The notes: generated by a model from the letters alone, not told the origin. A stretch of DNA of 64,000 nucleotides from Chryseobacterium sp. ISL-6 (GCF_018613715.1 NZ_JAGGPT010000014.1:48493-112492); one strand, 5' to 3'; positions 9,565-18,949 are shown, counted from the stretch's first letter. Numbers and translations are program-made.

Positions 9565-10917
9565 ATGGGTAGATTTTTAAAGTTTTATATGCTGACGTTA
9601 TTGCTTTTAAGCACAATAGCTGTCAATTCCTGCAGATCTGAAGAAGAAGCTATCCCGGATTTTCCTGATGGAAGTGTGGAATCCGTTAATGTTTGGGTAC
9701 AGGATAATATGAAACGTTATTATTACTGGGCAGATCAGATGCCTTCAAAACCGGACTATCATCTTCCGGTAAAGAAATTTTTTGCAAGTCTTCTATCACA
9801 AAACGATCGTTTTTCAAGCATTGTAAATACTGAGGATTCTTCAACCTATTTACGGACAGTCCGAAACATGTATGGTTTTGATTATGCCGTAATTCAGCTT
9901 GCCAATGGACAAATAACTGCTGTAATAAAGCTTGTGTTGCAAGATTCTCCTGCTCAGAATGCTGGTTTACAACGTGGAATGATCATAAAAAAGATCAACG
10001 GAAGTCTGATCACTGCATCCAATGCCGAAAGCCTTCTTAATTCTATTCCAGATAATACAACCCTCGATCTTACAGTAGGAGACTGGGAAGCCGGAAATGT
10101 GATCAATGAAAAAAATATTATAGTATACTATGGCTTTTCTCTTGATCAACCCATTGTATCAAGAATTTTTGATCAAAATGGCAAAAAAACCGGATACTTA
10201 TATATATATGATTTTCCAGATGGAATGTCTCAGAGTCTTAATCAGAAATTTGCAGAATTCAAAGCTGCTGGAGTAAAAGATCTTGTTGTAGATCTTAGAT
10301 ATAACTATGGTGGATCAGTAGCTTCGGCTGCAGCATTATGCTCAATGATCCCTTCAGGAATAACTGCTAACTCACCATTCATAACCTATAAAGGGAATAA
10401 AAATGGTGGTGAAGTGAAAAAAACATTTGCAGAACAGGTAGCTTATGATCCTACTGCACTTAGTTTTTCGGCACTTCATACTAATTCATTGGGGTTAAGC
10501 AGAGTATTTATTCTTACCTCCAGAAATACAGCGTCAGCATCTGAGATAGTGATCAATAATCTTAAGCCTTATGTGCAGGTAATACAGGTAGGAGATACCA
10601 CTTTAGGCAAAGATATGGCGGGGTTTGCAGTAACAGATGACAGTAAATCTCAGAAGATTACTTGGCAGATCCATCCTGTTATCTACAAAGTGTACAATGC
10701 AAATGGAGAAGGAGAATACAGTGGTGGAATTTCCCCTCAGATTCCCATTAATGAATATACCTCACTTCCTCTGATTCAGCTTGGAGAGTCAGAGGAGATT
10801 TTGCTTCATGCTGTACTAAATAAAATATATTCCAAATCTGTTAACCACGAGAATTCAAATAATAACGTGAAAATAATTACAGAAAGTGAGAAGCCTTTTT
10901 CAATAGTTAAACCCTAA
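9565..10917 (+). CDS. S41-family C-terminal processing peptidase, lipoprotein
   Basis: 450 aa; lipobox 'AVNSC' (Cys23) predicts a membrane-anchored periplasmic or surface protease. Order: N-terminal helical part (about 40-85), PDZ domain (about 110-175, 'GLQRGMIIKKINGSLI'), tail-specific protease domain (about 190-400). The catalytic Ser is in 'NTASASEIVINNL' and the Lys in 'TTLGKDMAG', so the Ser/Lys dyad is intact. 'DLVVDLRYNYGG' is the usual core strand. Such S41 lipoproteins often sit near TonB receptors in Bacteroidota. The substrate is unknown. Confidence 0.88.
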   Translation: MGRFLKFYMLTLLLLSTIAVNSCRSEEEAIPDFPDGSVESVNVWVQDNMKRYYYWADQMPSKPDYHLPVKKFFASLLSQNDRFSSIVNTEDSSTYLRTVRNMYGFDYAVIQLANGQITAVIKLVLQDSPAQNAGLQRGMIIKKINGSLITASNAESLLNSIPDNTTLDLTVGDWEAGNVINEKNIIVYYGFSLDQPIVSRIFDQNGKKTGYLYIYDFPDGMSQSLNQKFAEFKAAGVKDLVVDLRYNYGGSVASAAALCSMIPSGITANSPFITYKGNKNGGEVKKTFAEQVAYDPTALSFSALHTNSLGLSRVFILTSRNTASASEIVINNLKPYVQVIQVGDTTLGKDMAGFAVTDDSKSQKITWQIHPVIYKVYNANGEGEYSGGISPQIPINEYTSLPLIQLGESEEILLHAVLNKIYSKSVNHENSNNNVKIITESEKPFSIVKP

Positions 10918-11000
10918 GTAGGATCTATTGAATTAAAAAAAAGAAAAAGAAAAAACCAAATCAAACATATATTATATTTTTTTTTAAAATTGAATTCACT

Positions 11001-11279
11001 ATGCAGGGAATAGAGCCAAAAATACATCAGGAAGTGATCAAGAGAATTAATGATCTAGAACAATTGCTAAAGCAAACACCTGAACCGGAAAGAACATATA
11101 CAGATGAGATTTTTATGATGAATACAGAGCTATCAGCACTGTATGATGAATATCTTACGATAAAAAAGAGATTGGAAACTTGTATTAAACTGTACAGGTT
11201 AAGACATATTGAAATCCGAAAACAGCTTACCCAGAATATCAGGAAGCTGAGACGTGAGACAGTTAATCAAAATAGGTAA
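11001..11279 (+). CDS. Small coiled-coil protein of unknown function
   Basis: 92 aa, no signal peptide, charged and strongly helical ('EVIKRINDLEQLLKQ', 'QNIRKLRRETVNQNR'), so probably a cytoplasmic coiled coil. I recognise no family. It lies upstream of the signalling operon on the same strand but is separated by about 250 bp, so joint transcription is uncertain. Confidence 0.55.
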   Translation: MQGIEPKIHQEVIKRINDLEQLLKQTPEPERTYTDEIFMMNTELSALYDEYLTIKKRLETCIKLYRLRHIEIRKQLTQNIRKLRRETVNQNR

Positions 11280-11474
11280 ACATTTTTACCGCCATTTAGT
11301 TTTACTGATTAGTAATTTTAAAAATGAATAAATAAAATCAATATCGACATATAAAGCAAAACACAATTCCATATATATTTATACTAAAAATTATGTTTTT
11401 AGTATTTTTTTTGTTGTATCCTATATTTACGGAATATTGTTCAGAAAATAAACTATTTTTTGGGATTTTGTGAG

Positions 11475-11482
11475 TACTTTTG
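11475..11482 (+). promoter_or_regulatory. Candidate -7 element of the signalling operon
   Basis: TACTTTTG matches the Bacteroidota TANNTTTG element and lies 46 bp upstream of the ATG at 11528. No well-spaced -33 TTTG is present, so this is tentative. Confidence 0.35.
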
Positions 11483-11527
11483 AAAACTTAAGGAAGTATG
11501 AACTCTTATTAGATTATTTTACGTTTT

Positions 11528-12997
11528 ATGATCTTAATTGTCGATGATAACGAAAACAATATTTACTCGTTAAAGAAATTATTAGAGTCCAAAGATTTTC
11601 AGGTGGACACGGCTAATTCCGGGGAAGAAGCATTGGGAAAAGCTTTGAAAAATGATTATGCCCTGATTATTCTGGATGTGCAGATGCCTGGGATGGATGG
11701 ATTTGAAGTTGCGGAAATATTTGCAGGATACAGCAAGACCAAAGAAATTCCTATTATATTTCTGTCGGCCGTAAATACCGAAAAAAGATTCATTACACGC
11801 GGTTACGCTTCTGGTGGAATGGATTACGTTACCAAGCCGGTAGATCCGGAAATTCTTTTACTTAAGGTTAAAACATTTTACAACTTGCAGGAACAGAATC
11901 TTGCAATGAAAAAAACACAGCAGAGTTTAGAGCTGGAAGTGAAAGGAAGAAGGGAATCTCAGGTCAGCATGAAGTCTAAAATTGATCATTTTCATCTGAT
12001 GCTGGAAGGCTTACCGCAAATTGCCTTTACTTTAAATGAAGAAGGAATTGTAGATTTTGTGAATGGCAGATGGTATCAGTATTCTGCTTCTGATGAAGAC
12101 TTTCCGGAAACATATCCTGAAGATACAGATATTAAAGAAGAGTTTGAAAAATCTAGAAAAAAAGGAAAATCTTTTGAATTGGAGACCCGGATAAAAAATA
12201 TTGAATCCGGAAATTACAGGTATCACCTGTTAAGAATATCGCCGGTATATGAAGGAGATACCGTTAAAAACTGGGTAGGAACATTCACCGATATTGATGA
12301 TCAGAAAAAGGTAGAAAATGAGAAAGATGAATTTCTCAGTATTGCCAGCCATGAGCTGAAAACTCCCTTAACCAGTATTAAAGCTTATGTGCAGCTATTG
12401 GAGCGTAAGCTAAAGCTTGATAAAGATAGTGCAGAGGCAGGTTATGTAATGAAAGTACAGGATCAGATCGAAAAGCTGAACAGCCTCATCAGTGACCTTC
12501 TTGACGTTTCCAAAATAGAGAATGGTAAACTGAAGATCAATAGAAAACCTTCTAATTTGGAAAAGGTACTTGATAGTGCTATCGAAACCATACTTCAGAC
12601 GCATGACGAAAATAAAGTGAAAATTCAGCGTCATGGAGAAATATCAGATATTCTCATTCCTTTTGATGAGATCCGTATAGAACAGGTGCTGATCAATTTC
12701 CTGACGAATGCCATTAAATATTCACCTCAAAATAATCAGGTTATTGTAACTACTTTTGTAGATGAACAAGAAGTAAAAGTAAGTGTTACAGACTTTGGTA
12801 TCGGTATTCCTGATTTTAAGCAGAAAGCTGTATTTCAGAAATTTTATCGTGTTGAAGAATCATCATTACAATTTCAGGGAATGGGAATAGGTTTATATAT
12901 CTGTTCAGAAATTATCAAGCAACATAATGGAACTATCGGATTATCGAGTATCATTAATGAAGGTTCTACATTTTATTTCACTTTACCTTTAAACTAA
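11528..12997 (+). CDS. Receiver-PAS-histidine kinase hybrid
   Basis: 489-aa cytoplasmic kinase with no membrane segment. N-terminal receiver (1-120, acidic pair Asp6/7, phospho-acceptor Asp50 in 'LIILDVQMPG', Lys in 'VTKPVD'), PAS (about 150-255), HisKA dimerisation domain (about 262-330, His275 in 'IASHELKTPL') and HATPase (about 370-489, N-box 'LINFLTNAIKYSP', G boxes 'DFGIGIPD' and 'GMGIGLYI'). The receiver-first layout suggests its kinase activity is set by phosphorylation from another kinase, plausibly the 1206-aa hybrid encoded 6 bp downstream. It is the first gene of a tight six-gene operon. Confidence 0.92.
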   Translation: MILIVDDNENNIYSLKKLLESKDFQVDTANSGEEALGKALKNDYALIILDVQMPGMDGFEVAEIFAGYSKTKEIPIIFLSAVNTEKRFITRGYASGGMDYVTKPVDPEILLLKVKTFYNLQEQNLAMKKTQQSLELEVKGRRESQVSMKSKIDHFHLMLEGLPQIAFTLNEEGIVDFVNGRWYQYSASDEDFPETYPEDTDIKEEFEKSRKKGKSFELETRIKNIESGNYRYHLLRISPVYEGDTVKNWVGTFTDIDDQKKVENEKDEFLSIASHELKTPLTSIKAYVQLLERKLKLDKDSAEAGYVMKVQDQIEKLNSLISDLLDVSKIENGKLKINRKPSNLEKVLDSAIETILQTHDENKVKIQRHGEISDILIPFDEIRIEQVLINFLTNAIKYSPQNNQVIVTTFVDEQEVKVSVTDFGIGIPDFKQKAVFQKFYRVEESSLQFQGMGIGLYICSEIIKQHNGTIGLSSIINEGSTFYFTLPLN

Positions 12998-13003
12998 TTT
13001 TTT

Positions 13004-16000
13004 ATGCCGAAAAAAATTATAAGAAATCTGCAATTTGGAGTAGGAATGTCTTTGCTGATTTTAATAGCAAGCTCAGTAGCATCATATTGGAGTATTCAAA
13101 AGCAGATGGATAATCGTGAAAGTTTATCCAAAACCCGACGATCTATAACTGCAGTAAAAGATGTATTAATTGCTCTTTTAGATGCAGAAACAGCAAACAG
13201 GGGATACCAGTTAACAGGGAAACAAAATTTTTTAGAACCTTATAATAGAAGTATTGCCGAATATCCTAAAGCAATTGCCAATGCAAAATCTTTAGATGTT
13301 ACAGATAAAGCACAACTCAAACGTTTAGAGGATTTAGAAGAAAATGCAAGTAGTAACATTAAGAATCTGGGGCTTTATGTTGAAAATAGACGTCATGGAG
13401 TAGAAATGACACAGGAGCAGCTTATTTTGAGTAAATCCTATATGGACAAATGCCGGAAGATCGTCCGTGATTTTGTACGATATGAAGAAATCCAGCTCGA
13501 GATAAAAAATAAGGATCTTAATCGATCATCCAATACAACCGTTATTTTTATCCTGTTTTCGGCGATTGCAGCCATAGTAGTTACGGTTTATCTCTATGTT
13601 AAATTGCGAAATGATCTGACCCGCAGAGATATATTGGAAAAAGAACTGAAAGCAAAAGACCTTGAAATCAGCAAACGGGTAAGTGCTATCCGACAGATTG
13701 CAAATAGAGTGGCAAACGGTGATTATAGCCAAAAGGCAGTTGATAATGCACAGGATGATCTTGGTGATTTAGTGGATTCACTTAATAATATGACTGATTC
13801 ACTGAAAAAGTCTTTTGAAAAGATCAATAGAAGTGATTGGCATCAAAAAGGTTTAGCACTACTAAACGAATCACTAGTAGGGATTAAATCAATTAAAGAA
13901 GTTACTACCAACTCTTTGAACCATCTCATTGAATATGGAGAGGGTACAAATGGAGCTATATATTTAATTGATGAAGGAAAATTACAACTAAATACAGCAG
14001 TAGGTTTAGAGGAAAACATGAAAAAATCCTTCGAACCGGGAGAGGGAATGATTGGACAGGTTTTTCTTCAGAAAAAAACAAAGGTTTACAAAGATCTTAA
14101 TGAAAATGATTTTGCTGTAACTTTTGCAAGCAGCAAAGTAAAAACTAATGGAATTGTGCTTGTACCAATTACATTGGACAGACAGAGTATTGGTGTACTG
14201 GAAATAAATTCAACGACTAATTTTGATCAGGATAAAATCAATTATTTTGTAGATAGCTGTCGGAATATTGCTACTGCCATTAGTGCGGCAAAAGGCCGCG
14301 AAATGGAACAGCGATTATTAGAAGAAACCCAGACCCAGTCAGAGGAATTACAGGTACAACATGCCGAACTTGAAAACCTGAATACTGAACTCGAAGCGCA
14401 AACTCAAAAACTACAGGCTTCAGAAGAAGAATTAAAAGTACAGCAGGAAGAATTAATGCAAACTAATGCTGAACTGGAAGAAAGGTCAAAACTCCTGGAA
14501 GAAAAAAATCATCTGATTGCCGAGCGTAATATCGAAATTCAGAAAAAAGCAGAGGAACTGGCTTTAAGTACCCAATATAAATCTGAATTCCTGGCAAATA
14601 TGTCGCACGAACTGCGTACACCTTTAAATTCTATCCTTCTTCTTTCCAGGTTAATGGCGGAAAATCCTGAAGAAAACCTGAATGAAGATCAGGTAGAATC
14701 AGCAAAGGTAATTCAGAGTTCTGGAGGAAGTCTATTGACACTAATAGACGAAATTTTAGATCTTGCTAAAATTGAATCAGGTAAGATGGTCTTAGAATAT
14801 GATGATGTAGCCATAGATGAGGTCGTAAAAGATCTACGAAATCTTTTCAATCCGGTAGTACTTGAAAAAGGAGTTCAATTTGATATCCATATAGAAGATG
14901 GTCTTGAAAAAACTATCGAAACCGACCGGTTAAGATTAGATCAGGTATTACGAAACTTGCTGTCAAATGCATTTAAATTTACCACAGAAGGTAATGTAGC
15001 ATTGCATATTAAAAAAGATCCTACCAATAAGAACTTCATTATTTTCAGCGTTAAAGATACTGGAATTGGTATTCCTGAAGATAAGCAAAGAATTATTTTT
15101 GAAGCATTCCAACAAGCTGACGGATCTACTCAGCGGAAGTTTGGAGGAACAGGTCTGGGCTTATCTATAAGCCGTGAAATTGCTAAGTTATTTGGTGGGG
15201 AACTATCATTAAAAAGCAAAGTGGACGAAGGAAGTGAGTTCAGCTTAATCATTCCTATGAACACGGGTTCAGAAATATTACCGATGCCTTCTGATCTGGA
15301 ATTAGTAGAAATTATACAGGAAGATGTAGAGGAGATCAAAAATATTATCGGTTATGATGAACATGAGTCTGAAATAGCAGCATCAGTTAGCGTTTTGGAA
15401 ATACCCGAAGATGTAGCAGACGATCGGGATACCATTACCGATGGTGATAAAGTAATTTTGATCATTGAAGATGACACCAATTTTGCTAAAGCATTACTGA
15501 AATATGCCCATATGCAAAATTATAAAGGAGTAGTTGTAGTAAGAGGAGATCATGGATTATCTGCAGCACTGCAATATCATCCGTTAGCGATCTTACTGGA
15601 TATTCAGTTGCCTGTAAAAGATGGATGGCAGGTAATGGATGAACTAAAATCAAATCCTAAAACAAAACCTATTCCGGTACACATGATGTCTTCATTGCAT
15701 GTGAAAAAACAGGAAAGTCTGATGAAAGGAGCTATTGATTTCATCAATAAACCAGTTGCTTTAGAGCAGATGACTGATGTTTTCAGAAAAATTGAAGAAG
15801 CTCTCCGGAAGTCACCTCAAAAAGTTCTGATTGTTGAGGAAAGCGCCAAACATGCCAGTGCATTATCTTATTTCTTGAGTAATTTTAATATTTCATTATC
15901 AATAAAAGATAATGTAGAAGACAGTGTAAAAGCCTTAACTGAAGATCAGGTGGACTGTGTTATTTTAAACATCGGACCAACCAGAGGTAATGGCTATAAA

Positions 16001-16624
16001 ATTATTGAATCGATCAAAAGTTATGATGGATTAGAGCATTTGCCGATTATTATTTTTACTGAAAATAATTTATCCTCATCAGAAGAGCTTAAAATCAGAC
16101 AATATGCAGATTCAATTGTTGTGAAAACAGCACATTCCTATCAACGGATATTAGATGAAGTAGGTTTGTTTTTACATTTGGTCGAAGAAAAGAAAAGTTC
16201 GGAAGAAACACCTAGAAATAAGACATTAGGATCACTAACCGAAGTTTTAAGTGGTAAAAAAATTCTGATCACCGATGATGATGTCCGGAATATATTTTCA
16301 TTAACGAAAACTTTGGAAAAATACAAAGTAGAAGTAATTTTGGCGATGGATGGAAAGCAGGCATTGGAGCAGATTAAAGTACATCCCGATATTGATGCCA
16401 TTTTAATGGATATGATGATGCCAGAAATGGATGGCTACGAAACGATACAGGAAATAAGAAAAAAACCGATGTTTACCAGATTGCCAATTATTGCAGTAAC
16501 AGCAAAATCAATGATCGGAGATCGTGAAAAATGTATCACCGCAGGGGCTTCAGATTATATATCAAAGCCTGTAGATGTTGATCAGTTATTGTCATTGTTG
16601 CGCGTTTGGTTGTATGAAAGTTAA
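13004..16624 (+). CDS. CHASE3-HAMP-GAF hybrid histidine kinase with three receivers
   Basis: 1206 aa. TM1 (about 10-28), CHASE3 sensor domain (about 35-175, 'LLDAETANRGYQLTG'), TM2 (about 178-200), HAMP (about 200-270), GAF (about 290-430), long coiled coil (about 430-545), HisKA (His in 'NMSHELRTPLNS'), HATPase ('DTGIGIPEDKQ', 'GGTGLGLSI'), then three receivers. REC1 has a normal acceptor ('AILLDIQLPVKDGW'). REC2 has Asn in its place ('CVILNIGPTRGNGY') and Glu-Glu instead of the acidic Asp pair ('VLIVEES'), so it is probably a pseudoreceiver. REC3 is canonical ('ILMDMMMPEMDGYE'). It sits in the inner membrane, senses an unknown periplasmic cue and probably feeds the receivers and CheR/CheB that follow. 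Confidence 0.93.
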   Translation: MPKKIIRNLQFGVGMSLLILIASSVASYWSIQKQMDNRESLSKTRRSITAVKDVLIALLDAETANRGYQLTGKQNFLEPYNRSIAEYPKAIANAKSLDVTDKAQLKRLEDLEENASSNIKNLGLYVENRRHGVEMTQEQLILSKSYMDKCRKIVRDFVRYEEIQLEIKNKDLNRSSNTTVIFILFSAIAAIVVTVYLYVKLRNDLTRRDILEKELKAKDLEISKRVSAIRQIANRVANGDYSQKAVDNAQDDLGDLVDSLNNMTDSLKKSFEKINRSDWHQKGLALLNESLVGIKSIKEVTTNSLNHLIEYGEGTNGAIYLIDEGKLQLNTAVGLEENMKKSFEPGEGMIGQVFLQKKTKVYKDLNENDFAVTFASSKVKTNGIVLVPITLDRQSIGVLEINSTTNFDQDKINYFVDSCRNIATAISAAKGREMEQRLLEETQTQSEELQVQHAELENLNTELEAQTQKLQASEEELKVQQEELMQTNAELEERSKLLEEKNHLIAERNIEIQKKAEELALSTQYKSEFLANMSHELRTPLNSILLLSRLMAENPEENLNEDQVESAKVIQSSGGSLLTLIDEILDLAKIESGKMVLEYDDVAIDEVVKDLRNLFNPVVLEKGVQFDIHIEDGLEKTIETDRLRLDQVLRNLLSNAFKFTTEGNVALHIKKDPTNKNFIIFSVKDTGIGIPEDKQRIIFEAFQQADGSTQRKFGGTGLGLSISREIAKLFGGELSLKSKVDEGSEFSLIIPMNTGSEILPMPSDLELVEIIQEDVEEIKNIIGYDEHESEIAASVSVLEIPEDVADDRDTITDGDKVILIIEDDTNFAKALLKYAHMQNYKGVVVVRGDHGLSAALQYHPLAILLDIQLPVKDGWQVMDELKSNPKTKPIPVHMMSSLHVKKQESLMKGAIDFINKPVALEQMTDVFRKIEEALRKSPQKVLIVEESAKHASALSYFLSNFNISLSIKDNVEDSVKALTEDQVDCVILNIGPTRGNGYKIIESIKSYDGLEHLPIIIFTENNLSSSEELKIRQYADSIVVKTAHSYQRILDEVGLFLHLVEEKKSSEETPRNKTLGSLTEVLSGKKILITDDDVRNIFSLTKTLEKYKVEVILAMDGKQALEQIKVHPDIDAILMDMMMPEMDGYETIQEIRKKPMFTRLPIIAVTAKSMIGDREKCITAGASDYISKPVDVDQLLSLLRVWLYES

Positions 16625-16638
16625 ACACAAGAGTTCTG

Positions 16639-17004
16639 ATGAATAAGAAAATTTTGATTGTGGATGATGATCCACGAAATATATTTGCACTTAAATTAAC
16701 ACTGAAAGCCCGTGGTTATCAGATGGAAAGCTGTACTATGGCGGAGGAAGCCATTCAGCTTTTACAGAAGGATGATCAGATTTCTGTGGTGTTGATGGAT
16801 ATGATGATGCCCGAGATGGATGGTTATGAGGCCATTAAAATTATTCGTAATACACCATCTATTAGTAAGATACCTATCATTGCAGTTACGGCGCAGGCTA
16901 TGCAGGAAGATCGGCAGAAATGTCTGGATGTAGGTGCACAGGATTATGTGAAAAAACCTATTGATGTAGATTTATTATTAACAGCTATAGAAAAACTATC
17001 CTAA
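16639..17004 (+). CDS. Single-domain response regulator
   Basis: 121-aa stand-alone receiver: acidic pair Asp9/10, acceptor Asp54 in 'VLMDMMMPEMDGYE', Lys in 'YVKKPID'. It is very like REC3 of the preceding kinase, which points to duplication from it. With no output domain it should act by protein contact or as a phosphate shuttle or sink. It is followed by cheR with no gap. Confidence 0.92.
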   Translation: MNKKILIVDDDPRNIFALKLTLKARGYQMESCTMAEEAIQLLQKDDQISVVLMDMMMPEMDGYEAIKIIRNTPSISKIPIIAVTAQAMQEDRQKCLDVGAQDYVKKPIDVDLLLTAIEKLS

Positions 17005-17835
17005 ATGCTAGAACCGAGTATTGTAAAAGATGAAGAGGTAGAATGTCTTATAAAAGATGTTTATGAGCTATACGGATATGATTTTTCGCTATACAGTAGA
17101 GCTTCCTTCAAACGTAGAGTGAATAGGATCTGTCTGATCGATAAATTTACCAGTTTTGCAGAACTTCGGTATACCGTTCTCAATGATCCCGATTATCTCA
17201 AGCATTTTATTGAAGAAATTACAGTGAATGTTACAGAGATGTTTCGTGATCCCTATTTTTTTAAAGCATTAAGGGAAAAGATACTGCCACAACTGGGAAC
17301 CTATCCTTTGATCAGAATTTGGGTAGCTGGATGTTCAACAGGCGAGGAAGCATATTCCATGGCTATATTACTTAAAGAGGCCAATCTCTATCAAAAATCA
17401 CTGATCTACGCAACAGATATTAATCCTTCCGTACTAGAAACAGCAAGAGCAGGCGTTTTTCCATTACAACAGATGAAATTATATTCTGAAAATTATATTC
17501 TCTCCGGAGGAAAAAAAGATTTTTCTGATTATTACACGGCGAATTATGATGGAGCAAGATTTGATAAGAGTCTGCAGCAGAAATTAATTCTGTCAACCCA
17601 TAATCTGGTGTCCGACAGTTCCTTTAATAGCTTTCAGTTGATTATATGCCGTAATGTATTGATTTACTTTGATAAAGAATTGCAGGAACGTGTATTTCAT
17701 CTTTTTGATGATAGTTTGGAAAATCTGGGCTATCTGGCCTTAGGTTCTAAGGAAACATTGAGATTCTCTAATTTAGGTAAGTCTTATCATCAGGCGGATG
17801 ATCAGAAGATCTGGAAGAAAGTAGATTATAATTAA
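17005..17835 (+). CDS. cheR: CheR-type protein-glutamate O-methyltransferase
   Basis: 276 aa. N-terminal helical CheR domain (about 10-75) and SAM-dependent methyltransferase domain (about 80-270) with 'VTEMFRDPYFF' (Arg81), SAM loop 'GCSTGEEAY' (109-117) and 'LIICRNVLIYFD'. The family methylates Glu side chains of chemoreceptors. No MCP, CheA, CheW or flagellar gene is in the window, so the methyl acceptor is probably something else, for example the helical coiled-coil of the neighbouring hybrid kinase (inference). It starts right after the preceding stop codon, so translation is probably coupled. Confidence 0.92.
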   Translation: MLEPSIVKDEEVECLIKDVYELYGYDFSLYSRASFKRRVNRICLIDKFTSFAELRYTVLNDPDYLKHFIEEITVNVTEMFRDPYFFKALREKILPQLGTYPLIRIWVAGCSTGEEAYSMAILLKEANLYQKSLIYATDINPSVLETARAGVFPLQQMKLYSENYILSGGKKDFSDYYTANYDGARFDKSLQQKLILSTHNLVSDSSFNSFQLIICRNVLIYFDKELQERVFHLFDDSLENLGYLALGSKETLRFSNLGKSYHQADDQKIWKKVDYN

Positions 17836-17844
17836 AACAGAAAG

Positions 17845-18426
17845 ATGAGTGTAAATATTGAATTGGTTGTCATAGGAGGTTCTGCGGGAAGCTTGGAGGT
17901 TATTTTAGATATGATCAAAAAGCTTGACCAGAAGATCAGCTTTACTATACTATTGGTTGTTCATCGTAAAGTGCAATCCACAAGTATATTACCAACCTTG
18001 TTACAGCAGTTTTCCTCCATTGAAGTATCTGAAATAGAAGATAAAGAAGAAATACTAAATAACCATATTTATATTGTTCCCGCCGACTACCATCTGTTGT
18101 TTGAAAATAAGCAATTGGTGTCACTCGACAGTTCTGAGAAAATGAACTATTCCCGTCCGTCGATAGATGTGACATTTAAATCTGCAGCAGAGATGTATGG
18201 GAAAAGTCTTGTTGGTATACTGCTCTCAGGTGCCAATGCGGATGGTGTAGAAGGCTTACAATACATCAAGAAAAACGGTGGTGAAGTCTGGATTCAGGAT
18301 CCTGATACAGCCGAGGTGAACTATATGCCAAAACATGCTGTAGATGGAGTCGCCTATGATCTGATCATTACTCCACAGGATCTGGCAGCACATATTAATC
18401 AATTGAATACTTTAAATAAGCTTTAA
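17845..18426 (+). CDS. cheB: CheB-type protein-glutamate methylesterase, catalytic domain only
   Basis: 193 aa covering only the CheB catalytic domain; the usual N-terminal receiver is absent. The triad is visible: Ser13 ('IGGSAGS'), His40 ('LLVVHRKVQS') and Asp133 ('LLSGANADGVEGL'). The family removes methyl groups from, or deamidates, receptor Glu/Gln residues. Lacking a receiver, it would need to be controlled by one of the separate receivers in the operon. Confidence 0.9.
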   Translation: MSVNIELVVIGGSAGSLEVILDMIKKLDQKISFTILLVVHRKVQSTSILPTLLQQFSSIEVSEIEDKEEILNNHIYIVPADYHLLFENKQLVSLDSSEKMNYSRPSIDVTFKSAAEMYGKSLVGILLSGANADGVEGLQYIKKNGGEVWIQDPDTAEVNYMPKHAVDGVAYDLIITPQDLAAHINQLNTLNKL

Positions 18427-18444
18427 AATTAAAACTAACCATAT

Positions 18445-18810
18445 ATGAACAAGAAGAAAATTTTGATTTTTGACGATGATAAAACGATTTTAGACGTAGC
18501 TACCATCATTTTTGAAGAAAGTGGTTACGAAGTTGGAATTTCTGAAACATCACATGACATTATTGACAAAGTTTCACAATTTCAACCTGATGTAATTTTA
18601 ATGGATAACTGGATTCCCAATATTGGTGGAGTAGAGGCAACAAAACTGCTTAAGAGTCATGAAGAATTCAAAAAGATTCCTGTGATCTATATTACAGCCA
18701 ATAATGATATTAATTCATTAGCCGAAAGTGCTCAGGCAGATGATTATATTGCAAAACCATTCAATTTGGATGATTTGGAAGAAAAAGTAGCAAAATACAT
18801 GAAAGATTAA
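18445..18810 (+). CDS. Single-domain response regulator
   Basis: 121-aa receiver with acidic residues at 10-12, acceptor Asp54 ('VILMDNWIPNIGG'), Thr in 'IYITANND' and Lys in 'YIAKPF'. It is more diverged from the kinase receivers than the one at 16639. It ends the operon and is followed by a terminator. Confidence 0.92.
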   Translation: MNKKKILIFDDDKTILDVATIIFEESGYEVGISETSHDIIDKVSQFQPDVILMDNWIPNIGGVEATKLLKSHEEFKKIPVIYITANNDINSLAESAQADDYIAKPFNLDDLEEKVAKYMKD

Positions 18811-18845
18811 AGTTATCATTAAGTAACTTTGAAATTTAATATACA

Positions 18846-18880
18846 AAGGGTCTTCAGTATGAAGATCCTTTTTCTTTTAT
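18846..18880 (+). terminator. Intrinsic terminator of the signalling operon
   Basis: AAGGGTCTTCA / TGAAGATCCTT stem with a GTA loop and T-rich tail. The same GGTCTTC...GAAGATCC core recurs behind tRNA-Ser. Confidence 0.88.
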
Positions 18881-18941
18881 TCTTTATTAAAAAAATAATT
18901 AAAAATAAATATAGCTGACTATATAGTTGTATATATTTTTA

Positions 18942-18949
18942 TATATTTG
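18942..18949 (+). promoter_or_regulatory. Candidate -7 element of the marR operon
   Basis: TATATTTG fits TANNTTTG and lies 23 bp before the ATG at 18972. The nearest upstream TTG is only 12 bp away, so the match is partial. Confidence 0.35.

Noticed and set aside
2626..10917. SusC/SusD polysaccharide utilisation locus
   Set aside because: No SusD-like gene or glycoside hydrolase accompanies the TonB receptor.
11528..18810. Classical chemotaxis operon
   Set aside because: CheR and CheB are present but CheA, CheW, CheY-flagellar and MCP genes are not, so a chemotaxis label is not justified.
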